A stretch of DNA of 64,000 nucleotides from NCBI RefSeq assembly GCF_002117485.1, contig NZ_CP021030.1:1615001-1679000 (forward strand), in the 5' to 3' direction. This document shows, piece by piece, positions 17,728 through 25,836 of this stretch (positions are counted from its first letter, which is position 1; every line of letters starts with the position of its first letter). The position numbers and the translations under genes were made by a program. Below the pieces are notes generated by a model, which was not told the DNA's origin, searched no databases, and saw only the letters and a list, made by a program, of their open reading frames with translations. The DNA comes from Rhizobium sp. NXC14 (lineage in GTDB: Bacteria; Pseudomonadota; Alphaproteobacteria; Rhizobiales; Rhizobiaceae).

Positions 17728-18905
17728 GCGAGGTCTCCTTGCATCGTTTGGAGCGAAATGAACGTTTTGAAATCCGGCGCCACCTTCAGCATCTCGTCTT
17801 GCGTCTCGAAACGGGCGTAGAGGATGGCGAGCTTGTCGAGCGGAGCCGAATTCATCGGTTTGCCCGTGGTCTTGAGTTGTGCGATGCGGACATCGGATGA
17901 TGGAATGGAATGTGAGAAGGAAAACGGCGTCGAGGGCCTGTCGGAGGTGATGGTGTGGCGCCCAAAAAACAGCGGCGGTTTGAAGCGCGGATTGACCGAA
18001 AATTCCTCGCCCAGCAGCAGCGTTATGACCAGGTCGGCATAATCGATGCCGAGAGACTGGTCGACAAGTGAGCCGTAAAGATCACCCGGGCACCGTCGCA
18101 TGCATTCGACTATCCAGACATCGTCGTCATTTGACAGGAACTGCGTATGGATGAGGCCGTCCTGCAGTCCGAGCAGCTTGACGACTCGCGCCATAATGGC
18201 ACGCGTCTTCGAGCGGACAGTTTCGGAGAGCCGCGACGGATGATTAGATGAATCGACCTGGTATGGGTAGACTGTGCAATATTCGTCGACGAAGACGTCG
18301 AAGACGATTTCCTGGTCCTTGATGAAGGCGGAATGGCTGTGCAGGCTGCCTTCGACGAATTCCTCTATAACGACCTCCGCCGCGCGCGAGTTGCCCCGGG
18401 CGTCGGCGACGGCGTCCGCAAGTTCTGTCTTGTCGAAAACCTTCGTGACGCCACGACCGCTGAAACTGTCGCTTGGCTTTACAAGCAGCGGGTAGCGCAG
18501 TGCGCCGGTCTCGACCGGCGAGTCGCCATGCAGACGCACCGAACGTGGGGCAGGGATATCGTACTGCTCGGTGAAGCTGCGGAACGCCTGCTTGGTGTGA
18601 ATGATGGTCGCAGTTTCCAGCGAATCGAAGCGCGGGAATCCGAGCTTTTCGGCGACGAAGGTGGTCGACATATAGGCAACGTCATTGCCGGTCGGCACGA
18701 TGAAATCGAAATCGCCGCTCTCGACGAGGGAGAGCAGCACGGTCGGATCGCTGTAGTCGATGAAATGCGATTGATCTGCATGCGCGTGGCAGGGCTCATC
18801 CGGCCGGTTTCCGCACACGGAAATATGCAGGCCGCGCCTTTTCAGCGCGAATAGAAGGGGAACTGCGCTGAAGTTGCTGCCGACCAGCAATGCTCTCTTG
18901 GTCAT
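17724..18905 (-). CDS. ATP-grasp domain ligase
   Basis: A 393-residue ATP-grasp protein of the carboxylate-amine/thiol ligase type. An N-terminal pre-ATP-grasp Rossmann-like part (ALLVGSNFSAVPLLFALKRR) is followed by YPLLVKPSDSFSGRGVTKV, the ATP-binding lysine and glycine-rich loop, then VIEEFVEGSLHSHS and WIVECMRRCPGDLYGS, where the metal ligands lie. Such enzymes activate a carboxylate as acyl phosphate and couple it to an amine. ATG 18905 was chosen, with GGAGGG 8 nt upstream. It overlaps the Gfo/Idh gene, suggesting one two-step modification. Substrates unknown. Confidence 0.85.
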   Translation of the reverse strand: MTKRALLVGSNFSAVPLLFALKRRGLHISVCGNRPDEPCHAHADQSHFIDYSDPTVLLSLVESGDFDFIVPTGNDVAYMSTTFVAEKLGFPRFDSLETATIIHTKQAFRSFTEQYDIPAPRSVRLHGDSPVETGALRYPLLVKPSDSFSGRGVTKVFDKTELADAVADARGNSRAAEVVIEEFVEGSLHSHSAFIKDQEIVFDVFVDEYCTVYPYQVDSSNHPSRLSETVRSKTRAIMARVVKLLGLQDGLIHTQFLSNDDDVWIVECMRRCPGDLYGSLVDQSLGIDYADLVITLLLGEEFSVNPRFKPPLFFGRHTITSDRPSTPFSFSHSIPSSDVRIAQLKTTGKPMNSAPLDKLAILYARFETQDEMLKVAPDFKTFISLQTMQGDLA

Positions 18906-19112
18906 TCTCAAATCCCTCCCACATCCCCTGACGAGTTAGGGGCGTTCCGCATCAAACCGCTGGAGCAGCAGATTGACAGCTCTGTTCCATCCGCTTCCGG
19001 TGTTCAAAGACTCGAAAATGGATGCGGTGATCAAAATCGTAGGCCGCGGGCGTTTCCCGAGGCTTGCTGATCGAGGCGGTGGACTTCCCATCGCTCCGAT
19101 CTGCGTTCAGCG

Positions 19113-21485
19113 CTACAGGATGACTTTCTGCAGAATGCGTTGGGGGCTTATGCCGAGAGCCTCAATCTGATCGTAGATTTCCGGCGCGCTTTGCACGGCG
19201 CCGATCATAATCGGCAGGTCATCCGACAGGGCCGAATGAGGAGAGCGCACTTCAATGCCGCCGAGCCTCTGGTCGATCATTTCGGGACGCGGATCAATGA
19301 AATAAGCGATTTTGCTCGTTTTAAAGAACTGCGACTTGCGGCGAATGATCTGAGCCTGTCCGCCGATCCCCCAAACCACAACGCCCTCAGGATAGGCCGG
19401 CTCGAATGCCGTCTCCAGCACCGAAGGTTGCAGCTTGGATTTCAGCAATTCCAGGGTATCCGGCGTAACCGTCAAAATCCGCTGCCAAACGAGATCGTCA
19501 AGGAAAATGAGGCGCGCGCCGCGAACTCTCAGCAGATGGTGAAGTTCTACGATCGACACTAACTGGTCATCGGTCACGCGATCCGTTTTGAAATCGCAGC
19601 TGATTTGGAAGTTGCAATCGGTTAGGCCATTCTCGACGATCAGGTCGGCATATTGCCGAAGTTCGTCTGAGGAGCTGTTTTCCGGCAAAAGAATATATTT
19701 TATGACGACATTGCGCGAAGAGCAGGCAGCATAGCGGCGCAGGTTTTCGAATACCCGCTCGAAATGTTTATATTTGCGGATCTCACTGAAATTCTTGCTG
19801 TTTCCGGCGTCGATGCTGGTAACGATATGGGCTTGGTCCTTCCGGAGAAGGTCGGCAAGGGTCTCCGAATACATCGTCGCGTTAGTGATGACGCGTTGCT
19901 TTACATCGGAAATGCCCTCGGCCAGCTTGCTGAGAAGCTCGTCGAAGCGCGGCTCGACCGTCGGTTCGCCGCCGCCCCAGACGATATATTCCATGTTCTC
20001 GAGCGCCTTCGCATCCTTCAACGTGTCGATAAAGGCGCCGGCGTCATAGGCAGGCTTCTTGCCGCCAAAATACGTTTCGCTGCAATAGGTGCAGCGCATA
20101 TTGCAAAGCGAGTGATGCTCGAAGGAAAGATACTTGACGCCTTGATCGAGCGGCCGGCCCCAATCCTCGAATTTCAAGAAGGGACAACCGCGGCATTCAT
20201 CCGAGTTGTCTCGGTTGATCTCGAGGAACAGGGCATCTTTTGCCTGCTTGATATCGCTGTAGGTGAACTGGAAATCCTTGCCGTTGCCGCCAAAAAGAAC
20301 CACATCGCCTTTCAGTTCGCCTTCATAGGTGAAGCGCTTGCAGCAGGTACGCACCTCGCCAGGCCCGAGCAGAACGGAATGATGAAGGTCGTAGCAGCTC
20401 CAGAGCTTCGGCGCGATCTCCGCGAAGACTCTCAGCATATCTTCGGTCGTATCGCCTTTTTCCATGCCGTTCATAAAGGCATCGAAGGTGATCCGATATT
20501 TGGTGCGGAAGCCGGATGGCGGAACCGGCAGGGGATAGGCAATCTCGGCAAGCTTCATTGAGCGCACGACACGGCCGTGAAGCGTGGAGAGAATTTTGCC
20601 GGCATCCTCGAGCTTGACCACCTTGCCGGGCAGCAGCCTGAGCAGGCGAGACGCGGTCACGTTAATGATGCCGGTCAGGAAAGGATTTTTCAGGTCGGGC
20701 CACATCGGCGTGTCCGCCACGAGCGCATGCATGGCATCGAGCGCATCGAAGAAGCCGTCGACATGACGGGTGCTGAGCGAATTTACGATTGAGCCCTGGG
20801 TATCGAGCTTGCGGTAGATCTGCCTGTCAAGACTCTTGACAGAACGCGCGCGCATCAGCGCGTGAAACATATAATCGACGTCCTCGTGAAGGCCGCCGCG
20901 GAACATGATGTTATTGTCTAGGAGGAAACGGCGGCGGAACAGATGGAAGATGACTGATCGATCAACGCGATCCTGAAGATAATCCGCCAGCCTTTCGGCG
21001 CCCTCGACTCGGGTGAGATCCTCGCGGATGCTGGCTTTCAGGCTATTGCCGGTTTCTGCGTCATAAAGGCTGGAGTTGAACGCGAGGATATCCGTGAAGT
21101 CTTCGACGGATGCCTGAAGCACCTCCAGAAAGTTGTTCTCCACGACGTCGTCGGCATCCACGAAGCAAATCCATTCGCCTTTTGCTCTGAGTACCCCTGC
21201 ATTCCTGGCAATGCCGGGTCCGCCGTTGCTGTCGAGGCGCAGGACGCTAAAGTTATTGTGCCCACGACCTATCTCTTCGGCTTTAGCGATCGTGTCGTCC
21301 GCCGAGCAATCGTCGACGACAATAATTTCAAATGCCGTCTGCCCCTGCTGACTTAATAGGCTCTGCAGGCATCGCCCGATGACGTTTGATGCGTTGTAGG
21401 CGGGAACGACGACGGAAAAAGACGCCTGCACGATCTGCTCGCGTCCGCCGAAACCCGCCATTGTATCATCCATCAACTGCATCAT
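19113..21485 (-). CDS. glycosyltransferase family 2 - radical SAM fusion protein
   Basis: A 790-residue three-part protein. Residues 22-300 are a GT-A glycosyltransferase: SFSVVVPAYNAS, VVDDCSADDT, GPGIARNAG and the metal motif FVDADD (108-113). Residues about 360-690 form a radical SAM region with CxxxCxxC at 461-468 (CNMRCTYC) and a GGGEPT SAM-binding motif at 504-509. Cysteines at 381-382 and a CxxC at 431-434 lie just upstream and could bind a second cluster. Residues 701-790 (VVVWGIGGQAQII, FIDPRPEM) resemble the Rossmann-like tail of sugar C-methyltransferases. ATG 21485 has GAGGG 6 nt upstream. The radical reaction is unknown; an epimerisation, dehydration or methylation of a sugar is plausible. 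Confidence 0.85.
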   Translation of the reverse strand: MMQLMDDTMAGFGGREQIVQASFSVVVPAYNASNVIGRCLQSLLSQQGQTAFEIIVVDDCSADDTIAKAEEIGRGHNNFSVLRLDSNGGPGIARNAGVLRAKGEWICFVDADDVVENNFLEVLQASVEDFTDILAFNSSLYDAETGNSLKASIREDLTRVEGAERLADYLQDRVDRSVIFHLFRRRFLLDNNIMFRGGLHEDVDYMFHALMRARSVKSLDRQIYRKLDTQGSIVNSLSTRHVDGFFDALDAMHALVADTPMWPDLKNPFLTGIINVTASRLLRLLPGKVVKLEDAGKILSTLHGRVVRSMKLAEIAYPLPVPPSGFRTKYRITFDAFMNGMEKGDTTEDMLRVFAEIAPKLWSCYDLHHSVLLGPGEVRTCCKRFTYEGELKGDVVLFGGNGKDFQFTYSDIKQAKDALFLEINRDNSDECRGCPFLKFEDWGRPLDQGVKYLSFEHHSLCNMRCTYCSETYFGGKKPAYDAGAFIDTLKDAKALENMEYIVWGGGEPTVEPRFDELLSKLAEGISDVKQRVITNATMYSETLADLLRKDQAHIVTSIDAGNSKNFSEIRKYKHFERVFENLRRYAACSSRNVVIKYILLPENSSSDELRQYADLIVENGLTDCNFQISCDFKTDRVTDDQLVSIVELHHLLRVRGARLIFLDDLVWQRILTVTPDTLELLKSKLQPSVLETAFEPAYPEGVVVWGIGGQAQIIRRKSQFFKTSKIAYFIDPRPEMIDQRLGGIEVRSPHSALSDDLPIMIGAVQSAPEIYDQIEALGISPQRILQKVIL

Positions 21486-21596
21486 TTGAAACCCTCTGTC
21501 TGCATGATCGCGCCATGTCGACCATCAATTAAATCGTGAGAATTGTGCGAAACGTGCGGGTACAGTGAATCTCGCCGGGATCGAGCGGCCCAACCG

Positions 21597-22493
21597 CTAC
21601 GCGCTCCATCGCCCGACATCATCAAGCAGCGCGCTCAGGCGAGCGATCCTCGCATCGAGTTCCGGAAAGGCGGCGCGCCAATACTGGTAGACATTGATCA
21701 GATTGCGATAGGAGACCGGCAAATCCTGCGGGCTGAGGAATCCGTTGGCGTGCGCATAGTTCAGAATGTCTTCGTAAAAGACGATGGCGTAGATGAAGAT
21801 CGGGTTCGTGGTGTGGTTTGATTTGGAATTGGAATGCTGCCGGAAATAGGAAAGCGGGTGCGGATGGGCGACGAACGCGCCTTCCTTGGCGAGTTCTGTC
21901 CAGCCTGAAAGATCAAGAAGGCCACGGAAGATGCCGTTTTCGGGCCTGAAAAGGCGGAACTCGCCATTTCCGTCAAAGCAGTCCGCCTTACGCATCATCA
22001 CGGTCGAATATTCGCCGATAAGGTTGAGGTGATGCATCGCGGTCAAGCGGATGAAATCCTGGCCTTCGATGATCTTCAAACCCCGATCGACTTGGAAATG
22101 GTTGATCAGGTTGATGAAGTTGTTCCTCTCGTCGATCACGTGCCGCGGCGAAAAGGCAAGTTTCGTCCCTCTGCCGCGCGTCGCCTCCAGCGCTTCGAGA
22201 AGAAACTGCACGCAGAAAGGGTTAAGCACGTCGTCATCGAACAGAAATTTGATGTATTCGCCCTCAGCGAGACCCGCCAGCCTCATGATATTGGTGTATT
22301 CGCCGGGATGGGGATTGCGGCTATAAGCAACGAGGCTGGAATACCGTGAACAGATTGCCTCGATGGCGTCCGTCGGGCAATCGTCCGAGACAATGATCTC
22401 GACATCCGCATAGCTTTGCGCGATTGCGCTCTTTAGGGCGAGTTCAAAGAAATCAGGCTTGTAGGCCGGTATACAGATCGACACGCGCGGCAA
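21597..22493 (-). CDS. glycosyltransferase family 2
   Basis: A 298-residue inverting GT-A transferase acting at the cytoplasmic membrane. It shows VSICIPAYKPDFFELAL, IIVSDDCPTDA and the metal-binding FLFDDDVLNPF. TTG 22493 is preferred as start because AGGGAG lies 6 nt upstream and the protein then begins LPRVSICIPAY; the longer frame adds 24 arginine-rich residues. It precedes the GT2-radical SAM gene by 111 bp on the same strand, so they are likely co-transcribed. Donor and acceptor unknown. Confidence 0.85.
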   Translation of the reverse strand: MPRVSICIPAYKPDFFELALKSAIAQSYADVEIIVSDDCPTDAIEAICSRYSSLVAYSRNPHPGEYTNIMRLAGLAEGEYIKFLFDDDVLNPFCVQFLLEALEATRGRGTKLAFSPRHVIDERNNFINLINHFQVDRGLKIIEGQDFIRLTAMHHLNLIGEYSTVMMRKADCFDGNGEFRLFRPENGIFRGLLDLSGWTELAKEGAFVAHPHPLSYFRQHSNSKSNHTTNPIFIYAIVFYEDILNYAHANGFLSPQDLPVSYRNLINVYQYWRAAFPELDARIARLSALLDDVGRWSA

Positions 22494-22780
22494 ATGTTTC
22501 TCCCTTGAAACGCTTCTCTCCAGCCTCAGCCGGCGAGAGCGGTGATCGCTTCGCCGAAGGACCAAGCAGACCGCTTGCCATGACCATAGAATTCGGGCAT
22601 TACGCGAGGCTTGCGCAGAAGGGCAGGCAAATCGGCAAAAGACGCCTCGGATCTCGCTCGATAGCTGAATGATTGCTGGGAGAAGGTGGCACGCTCTCGG
22701 GCATTCGCAATTCTGCGTTCCACGAGCATCGGCCTGTGTGGTGGACGCTCTGCGCTGCGTTACCCGCTTGGCGGAATTCC

Positions 22781-23296
22781 CTAACGCGAAAACTGAATGA
22801 TCTCGCCGTTGTATTGCGTGCGGATGGTCTCGCGGAAACCGAGTTTGGCTGCGGCCCGCAGCGAGGCGTGGTTCTCGGGACTGATGATGCAGCTCATCGG
22901 CTTTCCCGGAAAGTGCGCCTCCGCCCAGCCGATCAGAGCCGTCAGCGCCTCTGTGGCATAACCGTGGCCGTGAGCCGCGGGCATCAGCGCCCAGCCGATC
23001 TCCATCGTTCCCTCGATCGACGGTTTCATATCGCGCCGGGCTTCGAGGAAACCAGCTTCGCCGATGAACCTACCGCTTTCCCTTTCCACGATCGCCAGAA
23101 AGCCGAAACCCATATGGTGCCACATGCCGGCGATGCGCAGCATGCGGCTCCAGCTCTGCTCGCGCGTCGACGGCGCACCGGTAATGAAGCGAACGACCTT
23201 TTCGTCCGCCCATAGCGCCGCATGCGCCTCGAAATCGTCGAGGCGGTGAGGGCGAAGCGTCAGCCGCTCTGTTTCCAAGGTGGGTATGTCGATCAC
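22781..23296 (-). CDS. GNAT family N-acetyltransferase (RimJ/RimL type)
   Basis: A 171-residue acetyl-CoA-dependent acetyltransferase. It starts IPTLETERLTLRPHRLDDFE, typical of the RimJ/RimL subfamily, with AGFLEARRDMKPSIEGTMEIGW, the acetyl-CoA loop region MPAAHGHGYATEALTAL and PENHASLRAAAKLGF. These proteins acetylate ribosomal N termini, amino acids or antibiotics; the substrate here is open. It lies 24 bp after the cupin gene on the same strand. The 287 bp between it and the GT2 start hold no convincing gene. Confidence 0.88.
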   Translation of the reverse strand: MIDIPTLETERLTLRPHRLDDFEAHAALWADEKVVRFITGAPSTREQSWSRMLRIAGMWHHMGFGFLAIVERESGRFIGEAGFLEARRDMKPSIEGTMEIGWALMPAAHGHGYATEALTALIGWAEAHFPGKPMSCIISPENHASLRAAAKLGFRETIRTQYNGEIIQFSR

Positions 23297-23320
23297 GACG
23301 AATCCTTGTGGAAGTCGCGT

Positions 23321-23824
23321 TCAGGCGCCGGGCTCACCGTCCCAATAGTCGAGATCGCCTTCGGTCCTTCCGATATGGCGGAAGCGCCCGGTTTCTGTCG
23401 CGTCCCTGTTGGTCTTGGCAAGGAACTTTCCGGAATCGGGATATTCGACGATTTCGGTCTTCGCCATCGTCGAGATGCCGAGATAGACGAGGGTGGTTGT
23501 GCCGGTATTGATAAGCTGATGCGCCGTTTCCGGCCCGCCCGCCGGTGCGCCGAGCACGTCGCCTGCCTTGATCGGATGGCGCTCGTCGCCGAAACGGTAT
23601 TCGCCGGTGCCTGCGATCACGTAGAACAGCTCGTCTTCGACATGGTGATTGTGGAAGGGGCAGCTCGATTTGCCGGATGGCACCTCATTGTAGCTGATGC
23701 CGAGGCCCGCCAGGCCGAGCAGCGCTCCGAAGGAGACGTCGGCGCCTTCGTAGAGCTCGCCCTGTTTCCAGTGGTCGAGCTTGAGATCAGCGATATTGAT
23801 CACCGCTTTCGATTCCGCCGCCAT
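23321..23824 (-). CDS. cupin domain protein
   Basis: A 167-residue single-domain cupin. Motif 1 is PFHNHHVEDELFYVIAGTGEYRFG, with the usual His, His and Glu metal ligands, and motif 2 is APAGGPETAHQLINTG with the last His. Start ATG 23824 has AGGAG 6 nt upstream. It resembles the small cupins of Rhizobium annotated as hypothetical or as auxin-binding-like; no reaction can be assigned. It is upstream of, and likely co-transcribed with, the GNAT gene. Confidence 0.85.
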   Translation of the reverse strand: MAAESKAVINIADLKLDHWKQGELYEGADVSFGALLGLAGLGISYNEVPSGKSSCPFHNHHVEDELFYVIAGTGEYRFGDERHPIKAGDVLGAPAGGPETAHQLINTGTTTLVYLGISTMAKTEIVEYPDSGKFLAKTNRDATETGRFRHIGRTEGDLDYWDGEPGA

Positions 23825-23908
23825 GATGTTCTCCTGTTGCAGGATGAGAAACTATCATCTTGCCGGAAAATTCAATGGCAATCGCGCGCTGACCCGGGAA
23901 AATCCTCG

Positions 23909-23939
23909 GCATGGGCGGAGAGGAGAACGCCGCCCATGC
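23909..23939. terminator. hairpin between the secreted-protein and cupin genes
   Basis: Perfect 10-bp inverted repeat gcatgggcgg (23909-23918) / ccgcccatgc (23930-23939) with an 11-nt loop, located 55 bp after the stop of the minus-strand secreted-protein gene. There is no T run, so termination is uncertain. Confidence 0.4.
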
Positions 23940-23993
23940 TTCGAGCGCCGCACTTCGGATGGATGCGCCGGACGCTCTGTTGCTGTCGTGACC

Positions 23994-24353
23994 TCAGCGG
24001 ACGTAGAAGGTCACGCTTCCGTCCGCCGCCTGTTCGGCATTGACGATGTTGCGGACATCGACCCCCTCGTTGTTCAGCCGGTGTGCAAGCGATCTGTTGG
24101 CATCGATCGAGGCCTGGATGCCGCGTATGGCCTGCCCGGAGCGTTCCGGGGCCGAGCGCGGACCTGTCGTCTCGTCGTCGAGATTGTGCCAGTTGCGGAT
24201 CTGCTCGACATTGAAGTTATTACCCCGGAAGGTCCTGAGCGTCTGCTCGATGCCTTGGGCGGAGTTCATTCCGAAGCTCTCGGCCCGGCTGACGCCGGCA
24301 AATGCGAGTGAGGAGAGGGCTGCGGCGATGGTGATTGTGACAACGCGGTTCAT
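23994..24353 (-). CDS. small secreted protein of unknown function
   Basis: A 119-residue protein with a clear Sec signal peptide (MNRVVTITIAAALSSLAFAG, cleavage near SRAES). The mature part has no family that I recognise: it contains QTLRTFRGNNFNVEQIRNWH and ends DGSVTFYVR, with no cysteines. AAAGGA lies upstream of ATG 24353. It is the last gene of the accessory block and is transcribed away from ribH across 345 bp. Probably periplasmic. Confidence 0.7.
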   Translation of the reverse strand: MNRVVTITIAAALSSLAFAGVSRAESFGMNSAQGIEQTLRTFRGNNFNVEQIRNWHNLDDETTGPRSAPERSGQAIRGIQASIDANRSLAHRLNNEGVDVRNIVNAEQAADGSVTFYVR

Positions 24354-24698
24354 GATTTAATCCTTTCATCTGCTTTGACGGTCGGCTGTCGTGCAGGGGA
24401 TCGTCTGCGTCACGATAAGGAGCTGGCGTTGCCGTTTTCGCCATTCAATAGGTTAAGCCACTGAAAACGCATTAAAAATTCTTCATGAAAACGGCCTTCG
24501 AATTGCCGTTTTCCGCGCTTCCGGAAAAGCGGATTTCGGAGGCTTGGCCGGCTCGGCAGGGATGGTGCGGCTATCCCCTTGTCGATATTTCCTCTTTCGC
24601 AGTTGCGGCACCGGCCGAAAGTGCTTGCCATTCCGATGAAGGCATGTTTTGACCGCGGGCTGTCGAGTGGAAAAAGTGCCGCCAACCGAAGGTAAACA
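24354..24698. other. divergent intergenic region upstream of ribH
   Basis: 345 bp between the secreted-protein gene (minus) and ribH (plus). It contains a perfect 8-bp hairpin, aaaacggc (24488-24495) / gccgtttt (24505-24512), and a G+C-rich stretch before ribH. I looked for an FMN riboswitch and found no recognisable conserved core. Promoters for both genes must lie here. Confidence 0.5.
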
Positions 24699-25154
24699 AT
24701 GTCGAGAGAGACCGCTCCCCATATTTTGATCGTCGAGGCCCGCTTCTATGACGACATGGCCGATGCGCTGCTCGAAGGCGCGACCTTTGCGCTCGAGCAG
24801 GCCGGCGCCACCTATGAGGTCGTCACCGTTCCCGGCGCGTTGGAAATTCCGGCGGCGATTGCCATGGCGCTCGATGGCGACGACAATGGCGGCACGCATT
24901 ATGACGGCTATGTCGCTCTCGGCATGGTCATTCGCGGCGAGACCTACCATTTCGATATCGTATCGAACGAATCCTCGCGCGCTCTGATGGACCTCGCGGT
25001 TAGTGAATCCCTTGCCATCGGCAACGGCATTCTGACCGTGGAAAATGACGAACAGGCTTGGGCCCGCGCCCGCCGTTCGGACAAGGACAAGGGCGGGTTT
25101 GCCGCTCGTGCGGCTCTGACGATGATCGCGCTGAAGCAGAAACTGGGTGCATAA
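24699..25154 (+). CDS. ribH: 6,7-dimethyl-8-ribityllumazine synthase
   Basis: Condenses the ribityl-pyrimidine with dihydroxybutanone phosphate, the step before riboflavin synthase. The 151 residues contain [32 protein letters not shown], the conserved [20 protein letters not shown] with the catalytic His, and [15 protein letters not shown]. This is the icosahedral/pentameric type I protein. nusB follows 3 bp after the stop. In many alphaproteobacteria ribH directly follows ribE; here 15 kb separate them. Confidence 0.96.
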   Translation: MSRETAPHILIVEARFYDDMADALLEGATFALEQAGATYEVVTVPGALEIPAAIAMALDGDDNGGTHYDGYVALGMVIRGETYHFDIVSNESSRALMDLAVSESLAIGNGILTVENDEQAWARARRSDKDKGGFAARAALTMIALKQKLGA

Positions 25155-25157
25155 CGA

Positions 25158-25640
25158 ATGAACGACGACAAGACGGAACGGCCGGTCAAGACTGCGAACC
25201 AGCGGGGCGCCGCCCGCCTGGCGGCCGTTCAGGCGCTTTATCAGATGGATGTCGGTGGCACCGGCGTTCTGGAAATCGTCGCTGAATACGAGGCGCACCG
25301 CCTCGGCCAGGAACTCGACGGCGCGACCTATCTGAAGGCCGATGCCGCCTGGTTCCGCTCGATCGTCTCCGGCGTCGTGCGTGATCAGGTCCGTCTAGAT
25401 CCGCTAATTGCTGCAGCGCTGCAGGATGATTGGGCGCTGTCGCGCCTCGACAGCACGGTTCGCGCCATCCTGCGCGCCGGCGTCTTCGAGCTCCTCGATC
25501 GCAAGGACGTCCCGGTGGCGGTCATCGTCACTGAATATGTCGAGATCGCTCGAGCCTTTTTTGATGACGACGAGCCGAAGCTCGTCAACGCCGTACTGGA
25601 CCGCATCGCCAAGCAGGTCCGCGGCGAAGCGAAGAAGTAA
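25158..25640 (+). CDS. nusB: transcription antitermination factor NusB
   Basis: RNA-binding all-helical factor that with NusE/S10 recognises boxA in rRNA leader transcripts. The 160 residues have the family start [16 protein letters not shown], the middle [10 protein letters not shown] and LDPLIAAAL, and the strongly conserved [12 protein letters not shown] and [13 protein letters not shown] segments. It is coupled to ribH by a 3-bp gap, the usual arrangement. Confidence 0.95.
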   Translation: MNDDKTERPVKTANQRGAARLAAVQALYQMDVGGTGVLEIVAEYEAHRLGQELDGATYLKADAAWFRSIVSGVVRDQVRLDPLIAAALQDDWALSRLDSTVRAILRAGVFELLDRKDVPVAVIVTEYVEIARAFFDDDEPKLVNAVLDRIAKQVRGEAKK

Positions 25641-25836
25641 CTCTTTAGCGCCGAACAATCTCACCTACGTCTTTCTTCGTACCGCAATGGTTTTCGGCCT
25701 TTGCGGACTTGACGCCACGTAATCGACCACGCAATCTCCCCACCGCTTAGCTGTGCATTTCTGTGGAGAGGAAGGCGAGTCGGCGGCGTATCTGCCGGAA
25801 AAGGAGTGAGTTCCGGCCTATGGAGGAAAGAGCGAA

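Noticed and set aside
24354-24698. FMN riboswitch upstream of ribH
   Set aside because: Considered because of the gene, but the conserved RFN core segments are not visible.
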